Shown: positions 26,938-36,322, counted from the first letter of the stretch. The stretch: DNA of 64,000 nt from Terriglobia bacterium (GCA_020072645.1 JAIQGK010000008.1:186001-250000), one strand, 5' to 3'. Translations and numbers: made by a program. The notes: generated by a model from the letters alone, not told the origin.

Positions 26938-27257
26938 ACCCGCAAGCGGCATCTCTGTCGGCATCCCACGCCAACCCTGAGCCAGGCGCGCCATGTTCTC
27001 ACTATTGCCATGCTCAGGGCGCGAGGACGAAAGGGTCTGCTCCGCTGCTCTTGAAGGTCATCCATATATCCAAGCGCTTTGTAATTGCTCCAAATGGGCC
27101 GCAGTGGATACGCAATCCAGGAAAAGCAATAGTAAATGTCAATTTAATTGGAATTCGCAAAGAAACTGGCCGCAAATCAAACCGAAAGATGCGAATCATA
27201 TTCTGATTTTTGATTCATATTCCTTTTGCGATAAATTCGCGGCTCGAAAGGGGCTTT

Positions 27258-27288
27258 GGCGGCACAATCCTGCAAAGATTGTGCCGCC
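27258..27288. other. Perfect 12-bp inverted repeat after phosphatase gene
   Basis: GGCGGCACAATC (27258-27269) and GATTGTGCCGCC (27277-27288) form a hairpin with a 7-base loop, 19 bases beyond the minus-strand phosphatase stop. The minus-strand side lacks a long T-tract, so it may be a weak terminator or an mRNA 3' structure. Confidence 0.6.
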
Positions 27289-27306
27289 GGCAGAGCGTTC
27301 AAATGG

Positions 27307-27972
27307 TTAGGGGCCGTCTGAGCCAATGGGACGCGAGTTTCCGTTGCCATTGGGGGCAGCGTTTGTGTTCGTGGGTACCGTATTGGTTGCGGTGCGAGTG
27401 TGGTCGGGCTGATAGTGATAAACAAAGCTCTTGAATTCGGGGTGCATGAAATCCGCTCCGAATTTGTACTGCTTCATTTCCTTGAATGCCTGATCTGAGT
27501 TCCATCCATCTTCCGTCATGCGATAGATCGCCGTCATGACGCCTGTGCGATGTTTTCCTCCCACACAGTGGACGAAAATCGGTTGGTTCGCAGGATCTTC
27601 CACCAGGGAGAGAAACTGCTTAATCTGGTCTGGGGTGGGCGGCGTGCCGGTTGTCATCGGAATATGCACATACTTCATGCCCATCCGCTGCACAGTCGCT
27701 ACTTCCTCGCTTTTCTCATCATTGATGAGGTTGATAACCGTTTTCACACCGAGCGCCGCGAGATCGTTATAGTCCTGGCCTTCAGGCTGCGCGCCACGAT
27801 AGTAATTTTCATTGATCTGCCCAAAGTTCTTGATGTGAACGCTGGGAAGGGCGACATTTGCGTGTTTGATGGAACTGGTTGGATTGGTCTGGCCGATTAG
27901 TGGAAACGAAAAAGCAACTGCAAGTACCGCTGCAAACAAACGTACAGACGAAGATTTACCGCTAAACCGCAA
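27307..27972 (-). CDS. Exported dual-specificity/tyrosine phosphatase-like protein
   Basis: A 221-residue protein with a signal peptide (RLFAAVLAVAFSFPLIGQ) and a Cys-based phosphatase domain. The P-loop HCVGGKHRTG places the catalytic Cys at about 136 and the Arg seven positions on, matching C-X5-R-[ST]. The general-acid region lies in HIPMTTGTPPTP. N-terminal phrases NFGQINENYYRGAQP and LAALGVKTVINLI match the bacterial DSP/PTP family. An exported location points to extracellular or periplasmic phosphate esters (phosphoproteins, inositol phosphates), but the substrate is unknown. The Gly/Asn-rich tail is low complexity. Confidence 0.85.
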   Translation of the reverse strand: MRFSGKSSSVRLFAAVLAVAFSFPLIGQTNPTSSIKHANVALPSVHIKNFGQINENYYRGAQPEGQDYNDLAALGVKTVINLINDEKSEEVATVQRMGMKYVHIPMTTGTPPTPDQIKQFLSLVEDPANQPIFVHCVGGKHRTGVMTAIYRMTEDGWNSDQAFKEMKQYKFGADFMHPEFKSFVYHYQPDHTRTATNTVPTNTNAAPNGNGNSRPIGSDGP

Positions 27973-28252
27973 ATTACACCTCTACTACTTTTAGATTCGA
28001 GCATCACCAAAGACACAGCGGATGCGGGCAAGGGCCAGCAAGGCCGTTTGCAATCAACCGCAATGGATTTTTGGGTGAATGTCATATTGTTACACGCTGA
28101 TGGAGAAGCCATCAAGATAAAGCGCGTGACGCAACGATCTTCTCGCCAGAACTAACCCCGAAGATTGCATAATGTTGCGCTGAACTTCGGATAAATGCAT
28201 CAATGCCGCGAAGTGCAAAACAATGCAAATTCAGGTGCAAAAATCTGCAGTC

Positions 28253-29470
28253 TTATTTTGCTACGGGTGTGTCCATAACCGACTGTTGGCTGCTTGCGGT
28301 CTTTGCCGCAATGCAGCACTCGCCTGCGGGAATCGGACTGCCGTGAGGGCAAGTGCGGGGATGGCCCAGGAACGTACAGATGCGCTCCGTTGCTTCCGGA
28401 GAAAGAATGTGCTCGAACTTGCAGGCTTCTTCCGCGACTTCTTTTTCGTCGTGCACATGAAACGTCTGGGTAAAGAGACGTTCCGCGAGGCGGTGGCGGC
28501 GAATCACGTCTTCTGCCCGCTTGCGGCCTTTTTCCGTAAAGATGATCATGTGGTCGCCGTGGCCTGTATGTTCAGTAGCCGGACGGAACGCCACATGGCA
28601 TCGATTGAGCACCTGCTTGTGCGTATGCGGCTCCAGGGCGTGTTCCGTAAGATCGACCAGCCCCATGCTCTCCATCCGCTCCAAAGCCAGCCGCATGGGC
28701 AACGCGCCTTCAACTTCAACGCGGCCTAGTTCGGCGGGCTCACCGTTTTCCGCCAGCACCCAGAGCTCTTCCAGAACTTCATCGAACTGCTCTTCGTCCG
28801 CAAGCGCAAAGATTTCCTGCGCCGCGATTTTGCCGTGGTGCAGCTCCAGCCGGCGGTCAGCCAGACGGGCAACAACAGGATCATGCGTGACCATGATGAT
28901 GGTGCGTCCTTGCGCATGCATTTCACGCAACTTGCGCAGCACGATTTCTTCATTCACGGCGTCAAGGTTGCCGGTGGGCTCGTCGGCCAGGATAATGTGC
29001 GGATCGTTGATCAAGGCGCGGGCAATACAGACGCGCTGCTGCTCACCGCCTGAAAGCTGCGAAGGCAGATGGTGGGCACGGTCCTTGAGGCCAACGTGAT
29101 CAAGCGCGGACAGGGCTTCGACTTTGTCCGTCATGCTGTGGAAGTATTGCGCCAGCATGATGTTTTCAAGGGCCGTGAGATACGGGATGAGGTGAAATTG
29201 CTGGAAGATGAAGCCGATTTTTTCCGCGCGGAAGCGGTTCAGCTCCGCCGGGGTCATTTTGGAAATGTTGGTGCCGTGAATCCAGATTTCGCCGGTGGTG
29301 GGCTGATCAAGGCAGCCCATGAGGTTGACAAGCGTGGATTTGCCCGAGCCGGAAGGGCCCATCACGGCAAGCCATTCACCCGGGGCCACCGATAGTGAGA
29401 CATCATCGAGCGCGCGGACTTCGACGTTGCTCTTGTACACACGGGTCACGTTCTTGAGTTCAATCGGCAT
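28253..29470 (-). CDS. ABC transporter ATPase fused to a DtxR/IdeR-type metal-sensing domain
   Basis: A 405-residue fusion. Residues 1-225 are a MacB/LolD-type ATPase: Walker A GPSGSGKST, Q-loop FIFQQFHLIP, signature LSGGEQQR, Walker B IILADEPT, and the His switch THDP. Residues from about 230 to 400 match a DtxR-family module: a winged-helix-like region, then FTEKGRKRAEDVIRRHRLAERLF and EEACKFEHILSPEATERICTFLGHP, ending GSPIPAGEC. The metal ligands Cys350, Glu353 and His354 are kept. The protein would let iron or manganese tune transport directly or bind DNA (inference). The gene ends a four-gene operon with two FtsX permeases and an FTR1 permease. Confidence 0.88.
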   Translation of the reverse strand: MPIELKNVTRVYKSNVEVRALDDVSLSVAPGEWLAVMGPSGSGKSTLVNLMGCLDQPTTGEIWIHGTNISKMTPAELNRFRAEKIGFIFQQFHLIPYLTALENIMLAQYFHSMTDKVEALSALDHVGLKDRAHHLPSQLSGGEQQRVCIARALINDPHIILADEPTGNLDAVNEEIVLRKLREMHAQGRTIIMVTHDPVVARLADRRLELHHGKIAAQEIFALADEEQFDEVLEELWVLAENGEPAELGRVEVEGALPMRLALERMESMGLVDLTEHALEPHTHKQVLNRCHVAFRPATEHTGHGDHMIIFTEKGRKRAEDVIRRHRLAERLFTQTFHVHDEKEVAEEACKFEHILSPEATERICTFLGHPRTCPHGSPIPAGECCIAAKTASSQQSVMDTPVAK

Positions 29471-30564
29471 TATTCTCCTCGCAGGATCCCTGCGGGCTGT
29501 ATCTGCTGCAACAATCTTAGCGGAGCTGTGGACGCGATCAACGCCAGCAAGACGCTTCCCAGCAAAACCGGAACAAGGAGCAGCGGTTGCGGCAGAATGG
29601 CGGCATCAAAATTGGCCTTGCCGATCCAGAACGCGATGCCGCAGCCCAAAATGTATCCCGCGATAGAGCCGGTGAGCGCCAGCAGGGCAGATTCAGAGGC
29701 GAACAGGAAATTGACTGTCCGGTTGGAAGCTCCCAGCGCTTTCATGACGGCAAAATCTTTGCGGCGCTCAAGCACGGAGCCGGTAAACGTAGCTACCATG
29801 CAAAGCATGATCAATATCACGACCACGGCTGAGGACGCGAGCACGACGGAGCGGGTCTTGCCGACAACGGCGGTCTGGGCCTGAGTGATCTGCCGGACTG
29901 GTTTCACTTCGGCTTTTGGCAGCCCGGTCCGCAGGTTATTGATCGTGTTCTGGATTTCGCGTGGCTTGCCTTCCACACGAAGAAGAGCTGTGTTGGGCTG
30001 AACGCCGGTCAGGCGCACGAACTCGTCGAGAGAAATATAGACGCGGCTGTCGTCGTCTGAGCCGGAATGGAAGAACCCTGCCGGCTTGATGACGGCAGAG
30101 CTTTTGCCGAATGAGAGTTCAATATCCGCGCCGTGAGAGATGGTCTCATCGACGCGGGACCCGACAAGAGCGCTGCCTTGGCCTGCATTGCTGAAAGACC
30201 ATGATGAGTTGAGGTGGCGAAGCTTAGCCACATCGGCGCCGCCGACTACGATTCTGGATTTGCTGGCGGCTTCTGTGGCGATGGCGTAGCCGACGGGGAC
30301 GATTTCTCCGCCGTTGCCGACGATAGTGCGCATATCGGCCAATTCGCTGGGAGTCAAAGCGCCGGAATTTTTTGCGACAATCACGTTCGCGCCAAAGCCG
30401 CGGAACTCGCGGCTGAGCTTATTTTCGAGATCGGAATAAATTGTAAGCGCCGCAGTGGCGATGGTGGCGACCACGGCGACAGAGACCAGCGCGGTGAATG
30501 CACGGTCCTTGCGTACCCAGGCAGCTTTGAGAAGCAAGCGGAGAAGAAGTTGAGTGCGGATCAT
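29470..30564 (-). CDS. FtsX/MacB-type ABC transporter permease
   Basis: A 364-residue permease with an N-terminal membrane helix, a periplasmic MacB-like domain and three C-terminal helices (VVLASSAVVVILIMLCMVATF, LLALTGSIAGYILGCGIAFWIG, LLLVPVLLGSVLLALIAS). It carries the FtsX-type DFAVMKALGASNRTV coupling phrase. It overlaps the upstream permease by four bases (ATGA) and the downstream ATPase by one base (TAATG). Two different FtsX permeases with one ATPase match the FTR1-linked ABC system of Campylobacter (cj1658-cj1665 type), which assists ferrous iron uptake. Confidence 0.88.
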   Translation of the reverse strand: MIRTQLLLRLLLKAAWVRKDRAFTALVSVAVVATIATAALTIYSDLENKLSREFRGFGANVIVAKNSGALTPSELADMRTIVGNGGEIVPVGYAIATEAASKSRIVVGGADVAKLRHLNSSWSFSNAGQGSALVGSRVDETISHGADIELSFGKSSAVIKPAGFFHSGSDDDSRVYISLDEFVRLTGVQPNTALLRVEGKPREIQNTINNLRTGLPKAEVKPVRQITQAQTAVVGKTRSVVLASSAVVVILIMLCMVATFTGSVLERRKDFAVMKALGASNRTVNFLFASESALLALTGSIAGYILGCGIAFWIGKANFDAAILPQPLLLVPVLLGSVLLALIASTAPLRLLQQIQPAGILRGE

Positions 30565-31847
30565 GCGTCGCCTCTGAGGACGACTGCGGGATCAAACTGC
30601 ATGGCCTTGCGCACCGCGCCAGCGCTGCCGAGGAATGTAACCAGCACGGCCGCAAAGAGCACCACCGCCAGTACTACAGGATGAACGATAATGGCGGAGC
30701 CGAAAATGCTTTGCCCGATGCGATGGGCCAGAATTGCGCCAGCGATGAAGCCGATGATGCCGCCGGCGATGGCCAGAAATGCGGCTTCAGTCAGAAACAG
30801 GGAAGCTACGGCGGAGTTTCCCGCGCCCAGGGACTTCATCAAACCAACTTCCTGTCGTCGCTCAAGGATTGTGGCAGCCATCGCGGCCGAGACCGCAAGC
30901 GCAGCAGCCAGCAATGCGGCCAGAGTGAGCAGCAGCATGAGGCCGGAGACGCGGGAAAGAACTTTGCCCTGGTTCTGCTCTACCTGACGGATTTGCTCCA
31001 CGCGCGCGTTGGGCAGAACTTCACGAAGCTGGTAAGCAATCGAGTTGGCGTAAGGCGAGCAACTCCAGCGTTCGAGGTCAGGTGGCGATAGCTTGCTCGG
31101 GTCTTTGCGGGCAAACGCATCTTCCGGTTTGGTGAGCGCGCTCACGGTCACGCGGCGCACTGCGTTGGGTTGGCGAAGAATTGTTTGCGCGAGGTGAAGC
31201 GGGGCAATGATGGCCTGATCTTCGTCGCCACCGGAATTCAGGATGCCACTGATGCGCAGCTTGCGCCCGCCAATTTCAATCTGATCGCCGATAGCGAGGC
31301 CTGCTTGTTGCGCCAGCTTGCTGCCGGCGAGAACGTCCGGCGGAAGCTCCTCAGGGAAATCGCCATAATCCTGCGGCCACGCGCCTTCTACTTTCCACCA
31401 GGGATTCACGCTACGGACACCAGTAGTGAATTCTTCTTTGCCATAGCGCAGAGGCTGGGCGAAATATGTCCCGATCAGTTCGGCATTGACTTCGCCATTG
31501 CGCGTCTGGATTTTCTGCGGCGCGTTGAGAAATGGCGCATATCCTTTGATGTTGTGTCCCCAGAAGATGCCCTTGATCTTGACGAGGTCCTGTTCGTTGA
31601 TGAAAGCGCCTTCACTGGCGGGCTTAAGATTGACGCCGCCAATGTTTACATCGAGCGTGTCTTCAATGGGAGTGATGACGAGATTAGCGCCGAGGGTGCG
31701 CAGTTCCTGATTAATTTTGTCGCCGATATCGTTTCCGACGGCGATCATGGCCGTGGCAATGCTCATGCCCAGCGCAATGGCCAGCAGCGCCACGCTCTTG
31801 CGCCGCTTTTGCCTCCGGAATGATTCAAACAACAATCGCAGGAACAT
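30561..31847 (-). CDS. FtsX/MacB-type ABC transporter permease, second subunit
   Basis: A 428-residue permease with the MacB core and FtsX plan: N-terminal helix (SVALLAIALGMSIATAMIAVG), a long periplasmic domain (about 230 residues), then three helices with ILERRQEVGLMKSLGAGNSAV. It partners the shorter permease downstream. The first codon overlaps the FTR1 stop by one base. Only weak similarity to the other permease is seen, so they are distinct subunits and not a recent copy. Confidence 0.88.
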   Translation of the reverse strand: MFLRLLFESFRRQKRRKSVALLAIALGMSIATAMIAVGNDIGDKINQELRTLGANLVITPIEDTLDVNIGGVNLKPASEGAFINEQDLVKIKGIFWGHNIKGYAPFLNAPQKIQTRNGEVNAELIGTYFAQPLRYGKEEFTTGVRSVNPWWKVEGAWPQDYGDFPEELPPDVLAGSKLAQQAGLAIGDQIEIGGRKLRISGILNSGGDEDQAIIAPLHLAQTILRQPNAVRRVTVSALTKPEDAFARKDPSKLSPPDLERWSCSPYANSIAYQLREVLPNARVEQIRQVEQNQGKVLSRVSGLMLLLTLAALLAAALAVSAAMAATILERRQEVGLMKSLGAGNSAVASLFLTEAAFLAIAGGIIGFIAGAILAHRIGQSIFGSAIIVHPVVLAVVLFAAVLVTFLGSAGAVRKAMQFDPAVVLRGDA

Positions 31848-33106
31848 TACTTTGAGAATTGTCCAGTCTGCTGCGCCAAGTCAGTGATGGATATCACAAC
31901 GGAGTCGCCATCCTGAGTTGATTGCAACGGAATGGGATTGCATCCGCCCGGCTGCCCCACGCTCTGCGGGTTAATAGGCGCGGCACAGTTTTTGCAAATG
32001 AGCCCGGTTGCGCCCTTATAAAAGCCGATGCCGCCGCAGATCTGGCAGGCGTCAAAGACTGAAACAATTTTGTTATCGGGTTTGCGATAGAGCAGGAAGC
32101 GCACGCGCGTGCCGTTGACGTTGGCGGCGTAGCGCTGCAGCTCGCCCTGCGCCAGGTCTTTGGTGGAAATTGTGACTTTCCCGTTGGTGAAGGTTACTTC
32201 CGTGGCTTGCGAGAGCGGCGGTGGGCCTTCCGCGTAAATCACTTCAGCTGTGATGGTGGTGATAAAGACAAACGCAGTCACGCAGACCAGTACTGCCCAC
32301 AGGCGTTCGCGGCGGGCTGTCCACTGGAGCTTGCGCTCTTCAGCTTTGGTTGCAGGCTGGACTCCGACTGCGGCTTCCGGCCTGCGGCGGCGGTATTCCA
32401 GCAGCACCATCATGGCGACCAGCGCCAGCATAGTAAGAGGGAAGAAGTAATCATTGCGCGCGATGGGGCCGATGAGCGCCATCTCACGCTTGCTGGACCA
32501 GATCACGCCGGACTCAGATAGCTCATGCAGGCCGGAGATGATGAGCTGGGCCGCTACAAAGAACAGAATCACCGTGGTGACCTTGAAAAACTTCCGCAGG
32601 TCGATGCGCACGCTACCCTTGACGAACATCACGCCAAAAACGACGGCGAGCGCGACGCCGAGGAGCGTCCCCAGAAAGCTCATGAGCTCGGTGGAATTGA
32701 GTGAGACGCCAGCGAGAATGGCAACGGTCTCTATGCCTTCACGGAATACCATGAGGAAGACAAAAGCAAACAGACCCAATTTGGAGCCTTCGCCGGCCAG
32801 TGAGCCGACTTTGTTTTCAATCTCGCCCTTCAGTTTGCGGGCAGTGCGCATCATGAAAATGACCATGCTGACGACGAAAACGGCGGCCACCAGCATGACC
32901 CAGCCTTCAACCTTATCCTGGTTGATGGGGGCGTAAGAAAGCGCGACCGCGCCGGCGATGCTGCCAAACAGGGCCGCAACCAGCGCATAATAGACGGTGC
33001 GGCGCAGGTCAGGGCGGCCTATCTTGGAGAGATAAACCAGCGTGATGCCCACGATTAACGCGGCTTCCACGCCTTCCCGCAATGTAACCACCAGGGCGGA
33101 GAACAT
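31847..33106 (-). CDS. FTR1-family iron permease with C-terminal DUF2318 domain
   Basis: A 419-residue membrane protein. The FTR1 half has seven membrane helices and two REGXE motifs, TLREGVEAALIV near residue 9 and VFREGIETVAIL near residue 124, that carry ferric iron. The C-terminal part is a DUF2318 domain with CQICGGIGFY, CKNCAAPINP and GGCNPI cysteine sites. In the Campylobacter FTR1 cluster DUF2318 is a separate protein; here it is fused. The ATG at 33106 gives the usual MFSALVVTLREG start; a TTG at 33121 is upstream. A palindromic operator lies just upstream. Confidence 0.92.
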   Translation of the reverse strand: MFSALVVTLREGVEAALIVGITLVYLSKIGRPDLRRTVYYALVAALFGSIAGAVALSYAPINQDKVEGWVMLVAAVFVVSMVIFMMRTARKLKGEIENKVGSLAGEGSKLGLFAFVFLMVFREGIETVAILAGVSLNSTELMSFLGTLLGVALAVVFGVMFVKGSVRIDLRKFFKVTTVILFFVAAQLIISGLHELSESGVIWSSKREMALIGPIARNDYFFPLTMLALVAMMVLLEYRRRRPEAAVGVQPATKAEERKLQWTARRERLWAVLVCVTAFVFITTITAEVIYAEGPPPLSQATEVTFTNGKVTISTKDLAQGELQRYAANVNGTRVRFLLYRKPDNKIVSVFDACQICGGIGFYKGATGLICKNCAAPINPQSVGQPGGCNPIPLQSTQDGDSVVISITDLAQQTGQFSK

Positions 33107-33124
33107 AGGATTAAGGCTCAATTA

Positions 33125-33151
33125 TGAAAATGAAATTCAATTTCATTTTCA
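33125..33151 (-). promoter_or_regulatory. Perfect 13-1-13 palindrome upstream of FTR1 operon, likely metal-repressor operator
   Basis: TGAAAATGAAATT, one central C, then its exact reverse complement. It starts 18 bases before the FTR1 ATG. The inner TGAAATT-C-AATTTCA matches the 7-1-7 shape of a Fur box (TGATAAT-N-ATTATCA) in five of seven positions per half. Its position could block the operon's promoter when iron is bound. Confidence 0.7.
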
Positions 33152-33381
33152 ATTAGAAATTGTACCGAGTGGGCAGGTTAGCAGTCAACAAATTTGAAAA
33201 TACAGGACCGAAATGGGAATTTTTGGGATTGAGTTGGGTGAGCTCAATCCCGATTAGATCGATCGTCGATCATGGTGAAGCGTGAACGTAAACGCGTGTT
33301 ATTGCGAACTTACGGAGCAGACGAACTAATTGCCTTGGCTGGCCATCAAGGCATAGCATTGTGCTGATTGAGAGGTGCGAT

Positions 33382-33654
33382 ATGATGCAGCGCAGAATCG
33401 GTCTATGGGCGTTAGTAGGCCTTATCGTCGCAGGTGTTTGGGTGGTTCTCAGCTTCGCCATTCCCATATCACCGCAGCCAGTCTTGTGGGGACTTGCAAG
33501 GTTGACCTGTCCGATTCTTCCTATCAGCCTCAGCTTCCATTTCGGCGTGAAGTGGTATTGGTTTATTGCTTCAAATGTCACCGCGTATGCGCTGATTGGT
33601 CTCATCTTTGAAAGTCTGCAGTTGCTTCGACATCGCCTCCAAACAGCCTCGTGA
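33382..33654 (+). CDS. Small membrane protein, 90 residues
   Basis: Not recognised. It starts at the first of two adjacent ATGs, with GAGAGG eight bases upstream. It has three hydrophobic segments (LWALVGLIVAGVWVVLSFAI, LPISLSFHFG region, YWFIASNVTAYALIGLIF). The short basic tail suggests an inner-membrane protein. No conserved motif is visible and it stands alone. Confidence 0.55.
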   Translation: MMQRRIGLWALVGLIVAGVWVVLSFAIPISPQPVLWGLARLTCPILPISLSFHFGVKWYWFIASNVTAYALIGLIFESLQLLRHRLQTAS

Positions 33655-33726
33655 TCGTTGGCATAACATGGCCTTCGCTTTCGTTGACGCATTCCGCCCT
33701 TAAGAACTGTTTACATCCGGTGGCAA

Positions 33727-34452
33727 CTACAGGTAATAGCCAAGGCCAGAAAAAACTTTCCTGAAGGACCCGCCCTGCATCTTGTCCACTTCGAGCCAAT
33801 GGTCCTCATAGGCATCGCCTTCCAGGATGATTTCCAATTGACCGTCGCCGTCCGCATCGGCTATGCCCATGGGGAACCACGTGGTGACGGTGGGCTTGTC
33901 AGCGCTAGTTTTTTGGAACGGAACTTTTCGCAGCGCCTGGACGTGGCCGCCCGGACTAACGACAAGAATGACCTGACAGAGCGCTAGTTGACTGCCAGTT
34001 GCCTGGCCGTAGTCCGCCGCGGCAAGGAGCCATTTCCCGGACGGCGGCTGCCATACGGTAACGTAGATGTCTTTTTCCGCTCTGGCGGGTAAGCCGAGTC
34101 GCCGCATCTCCCGTAGCAGAACGCTTCTGACTGCCGGCGAGGGCTCACTGCGCTGGCGGCATTTCGGCCGGCCGGTGGTTACGTCGGTTTCGCAGTCGAA
34201 GGCGGCGGTTACGTTGACGCCGGTCAGCAATGGTTTTGCATAACGAGTATCACAGCCGTTCCTGGGGCCATTTCCGAACGGTGAAGCGCCGCAAAACTTA
34301 GACCTTAGAAACGTCTCGATCTTTTGGCAGGGGGCGCTGGAACAGGGCGGGCGATGTGGATCCTTCTCGCGTTGACCCTGGAGGCGTGGAGCAACAACGC
34401 ATAGCAACATCACAGCTGCAACAATGTTTTTTTCGCGCCTCAGAAGTGACAT
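33727..34452 (-). CDS. Secreted hypothetical protein with DxDxDG motif
   Basis: Not recognised. The 241-residue protein has a signal peptide (NIVAAVMLLCVVAPRLQG), several Cys pairs in the N-terminal half (CSSAPC, FCGAS, NGCDTRY), and a C-terminal DADGDGQLEIILEGD phrase. That phrase is like the calcium-binding loop of FG-GAP/VCBS repeats. The context suggests an envelope or extracellular role, with no further specificity. Confidence 0.65.
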   Translation of the reverse strand: MSLLRREKNIVAAVMLLCVVAPRLQGQREKDPHRPPCSSAPCQKIETFLRSKFCGASPFGNGPRNGCDTRYAKPLLTGVNVTAAFDCETDVTTGRPKCRQRSEPSPAVRSVLLREMRRLGLPARAEKDIYVTVWQPPSGKWLLAAADYGQATGSQLALCQVILVVSPGGHVQALRKVPFQKTSADKPTVTTWFPMGIADADGDGQLEIILEGDAYEDHWLEVDKMQGGSFRKVFSGLGYYL

Positions 34453-34563
34453 CGTTCGCTCCCGTTTGACATCTAATTGTTAATATTCACAACAACGCCC
34501 CTAGCCAAGTTAACACTTGATGCCCACACATCCCGGTACTCCCATTGCAGCGTCTTATCTTAG

Positions 34564-35535
34564 ATGACTCAGAGCCTCAGAATCACTGTTTGCAGAACAC
34601 CTGATGAGATGCTGCGGATTCGTCCGTTGTGGGAGGAACTCTGTGCGGATGGCCGGTACACGGTGTTCCAGAACTTTGAGTTGAATCTGCTGGCGGCGGC
34701 GCGGTTTGCCGAAAGAGAAGAGCCGTATGTAGTTTGCGCGGAGTCTGAGCGCGGCGCGGCCATTGTCCCTGCTGTGTTGCGCCAAAGCGACGGATCAATC
34801 CGATTGCTGGGGGAAGAGCTGTTTGACTATCGGGCGTTTCTGCATTGGGGAGATGACGAGGTCTTGCGGGCCGCGCTGGCAGCGTTGGGCGAGGTTGGGC
34901 GTCGGCTGGAAATTGTGGCCATGCGGGAAGGCGAACTCGATGGCATGACCGATGAGTTGGAAATGACGCCATTTGCGGCCGCGCCGGGTGTAAGTTGCCG
35001 TCAAGTGTCACCGGAAGAGTTTGCGGCAGGCCACACGCGCCTGGCGCGCAATCTTCGTCGGATGGAACGGCTGGGGTTTGAGTTGCGGCGCTATGATGGC
35101 GACAATCCGCAGCTTCTGCGTTCGATTTATGCCGCAAAAGCGCAGCAGGGCGAGGCAAGTTTGTTTCATGATCCTGAGCGGGCCGAGTTTTTGGTAAGCG
35201 CCGCAGGGCTTATGCCAGACGTGTTTGAAGTCTTCACGCTGGAGAATGGCAGTAGGATGGCTGCTGCATTGGTGACGCTGAGGGATCGAGTTTGTCGGCG
35301 GTTTTACACGGGATGGTTTGCAGCCGAGTATAAGAAACATTCGCCGGCGCTGGCGCTGATTTTTGAAATTACCCGGCAGTCTCTTGCGGATGGCCTGGAT
35401 TGCGATTACATGACTGGCGAGCAGCCGTACAAAATGCGGCTGGCGACAAATTCGGTTCCGCTGTATCGGGTGCGGGCAACGGCGGAAAAGTTGGCGGCCG
35501 TTGCCCGAGCGAAAGAGTTGCCGGTTGCTGTGTGA
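34564..35535 (+). CDS. BioF2-like / FemAB-type GNAT acetyltransferase
   Basis: A 323-residue protein with the tandem GNAT arrangement of the Acetyltransf_6 (BioF2-like) family. The N-terminal half reads LWEELCADGRYTVFQNFELN...PYVVCAESERGAAIVPAVL. The C-terminal half has RMERLGFELRRYDGDNPQLLRSIYAAKAQQG and RFYTGWFAAEYKKHSPALALIFE. Family members transfer aminoacyl or acyl groups, often in polysaccharide or cell-envelope work. The partner is unknown and no polysaccharide genes are next to it. Confidence 0.72.
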   Translation: MTQSLRITVCRTPDEMLRIRPLWEELCADGRYTVFQNFELNLLAAARFAEREEPYVVCAESERGAAIVPAVLRQSDGSIRLLGEELFDYRAFLHWGDDEVLRAALAALGEVGRRLEIVAMREGELDGMTDELEMTPFAAAPGVSCRQVSPEEFAAGHTRLARNLRRMERLGFELRRYDGDNPQLLRSIYAAKAQQGEASLFHDPERAEFLVSAAGLMPDVFEVFTLENGSRMAAALVTLRDRVCRRFYTGWFAAEYKKHSPALALIFEITRQSLADGLDCDYMTGEQPYKMRLATNSVPLYRVRATAEKLAAVARAKELPVAV

Positions 35536-35580
35536 GATTGTGGCGACGCTTGAAAGAAGAACGATTTTATTTTTGACGCT

Positions 35581-35619
35581 AACCCACCCGTCCGGCTTTG
35601 CCGGCGTTCAGGGTGGGTT
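35581..35619. terminator. Hairpin repeat between convergent genes
   Basis: AACCCACCC (35581-35589) pairs with GGGTGGGTT (35611-35619), with a smaller CCGGCTTTGCCGG hairpin inside. The stem lies between the acetyltransferase and the minus-strand response regulator. It could terminate from both sides and looks like a mobile hairpin repeat. Confidence 0.6.
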
Positions 35620-35645
35620 CAATCATTTGGCGGCTTCGACTGGTT

Positions 35646-36095
35646 TTAGGCGTCGCTCACGCGCTTGAAGACCGGGCCATTCTCCAACTTGGGAGCCGCG
35701 GCAGCGGCGCTGACAAAATAGCAATCGAGCAAAAGAGCTTCCAGAGCAGGCATGAGCTCCCGCGCAGCAAAGGATTTTACGACGTAGCCCTGAGCGCCGG
35801 TAAGGAGCGCAGCGCGCACAATCTCGGGCGACGTGTTTTCCGTGAGGAACAGTATGCGGGTTTTTGGCGCGAGTTCCAGTATCTGCTTTGCTACCTGGAT
35901 TCCGCTGATATCAGGAAGACCGATATCGAGGACCACGACATCAGGTTCAAGTTCCAATACTTTTTGGATCGCAGTCAGCCCGTCCGGCGCTTCACCCACG
36001 ATCTTGATTTCCGGTTTTAACGCGAGCGCAATGGAGACGAAGTGCATCCAGGGCGCGTAATCGTCAACAACAAGGACCTTAGTGGTTGATAACAC
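35646..36095 (-). CDS. Single-domain response regulator (REC)
   Basis: A 149-residue receiver protein. It has the acidic pair DD in VLVVDDYAP, the phospho-acceptor Asp in VVVLDIGLPD, the Thr in ILFLTEN and the Lys in YVVKSFAARELMPALEALL, so phosphorylation should work. There is no output domain after residue 125, only an Ala-rich tail. It could act as a phosphate sink or a partner of a kinase elsewhere. The gene is followed by a Crp/Fnr regulator on the same strand upstream of it, separated by 227 bases. Confidence 0.88.
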   Translation of the reverse strand: MLSTTKVLVVDDYAPWMHFVSIALALKPEIKIVGEAPDGLTAIQKVLELEPDVVVLDIGLPDISGIQVAKQILELAPKTRILFLTENTSPEIVRAALLTGAQGYVVKSFAARELMPALEALLLDCYFVSAAAAAPKLENGPVFKRVSDA

Positions 36096-36322
36096 AATTT
36101 ACTCCCAACAGGACGAATGCCCGCGTTGGTTGACGGCGTGACATTGGCCTGAATAAGGTTCGCAGATTTAGCTAATGGAGTCGTTGCGCGAGAGCAAGTC
36201 CGTGATTGCGATGGAGCAATCAATGAAATTCGGCGAGCGTTCCAGCGCAGGCGAGGGCACCGGGTCGACGAACCAGAAAAGATTCGGCAGACGCGCGAGC
36301 ACGTTGCATTGCTACTGGGCAA

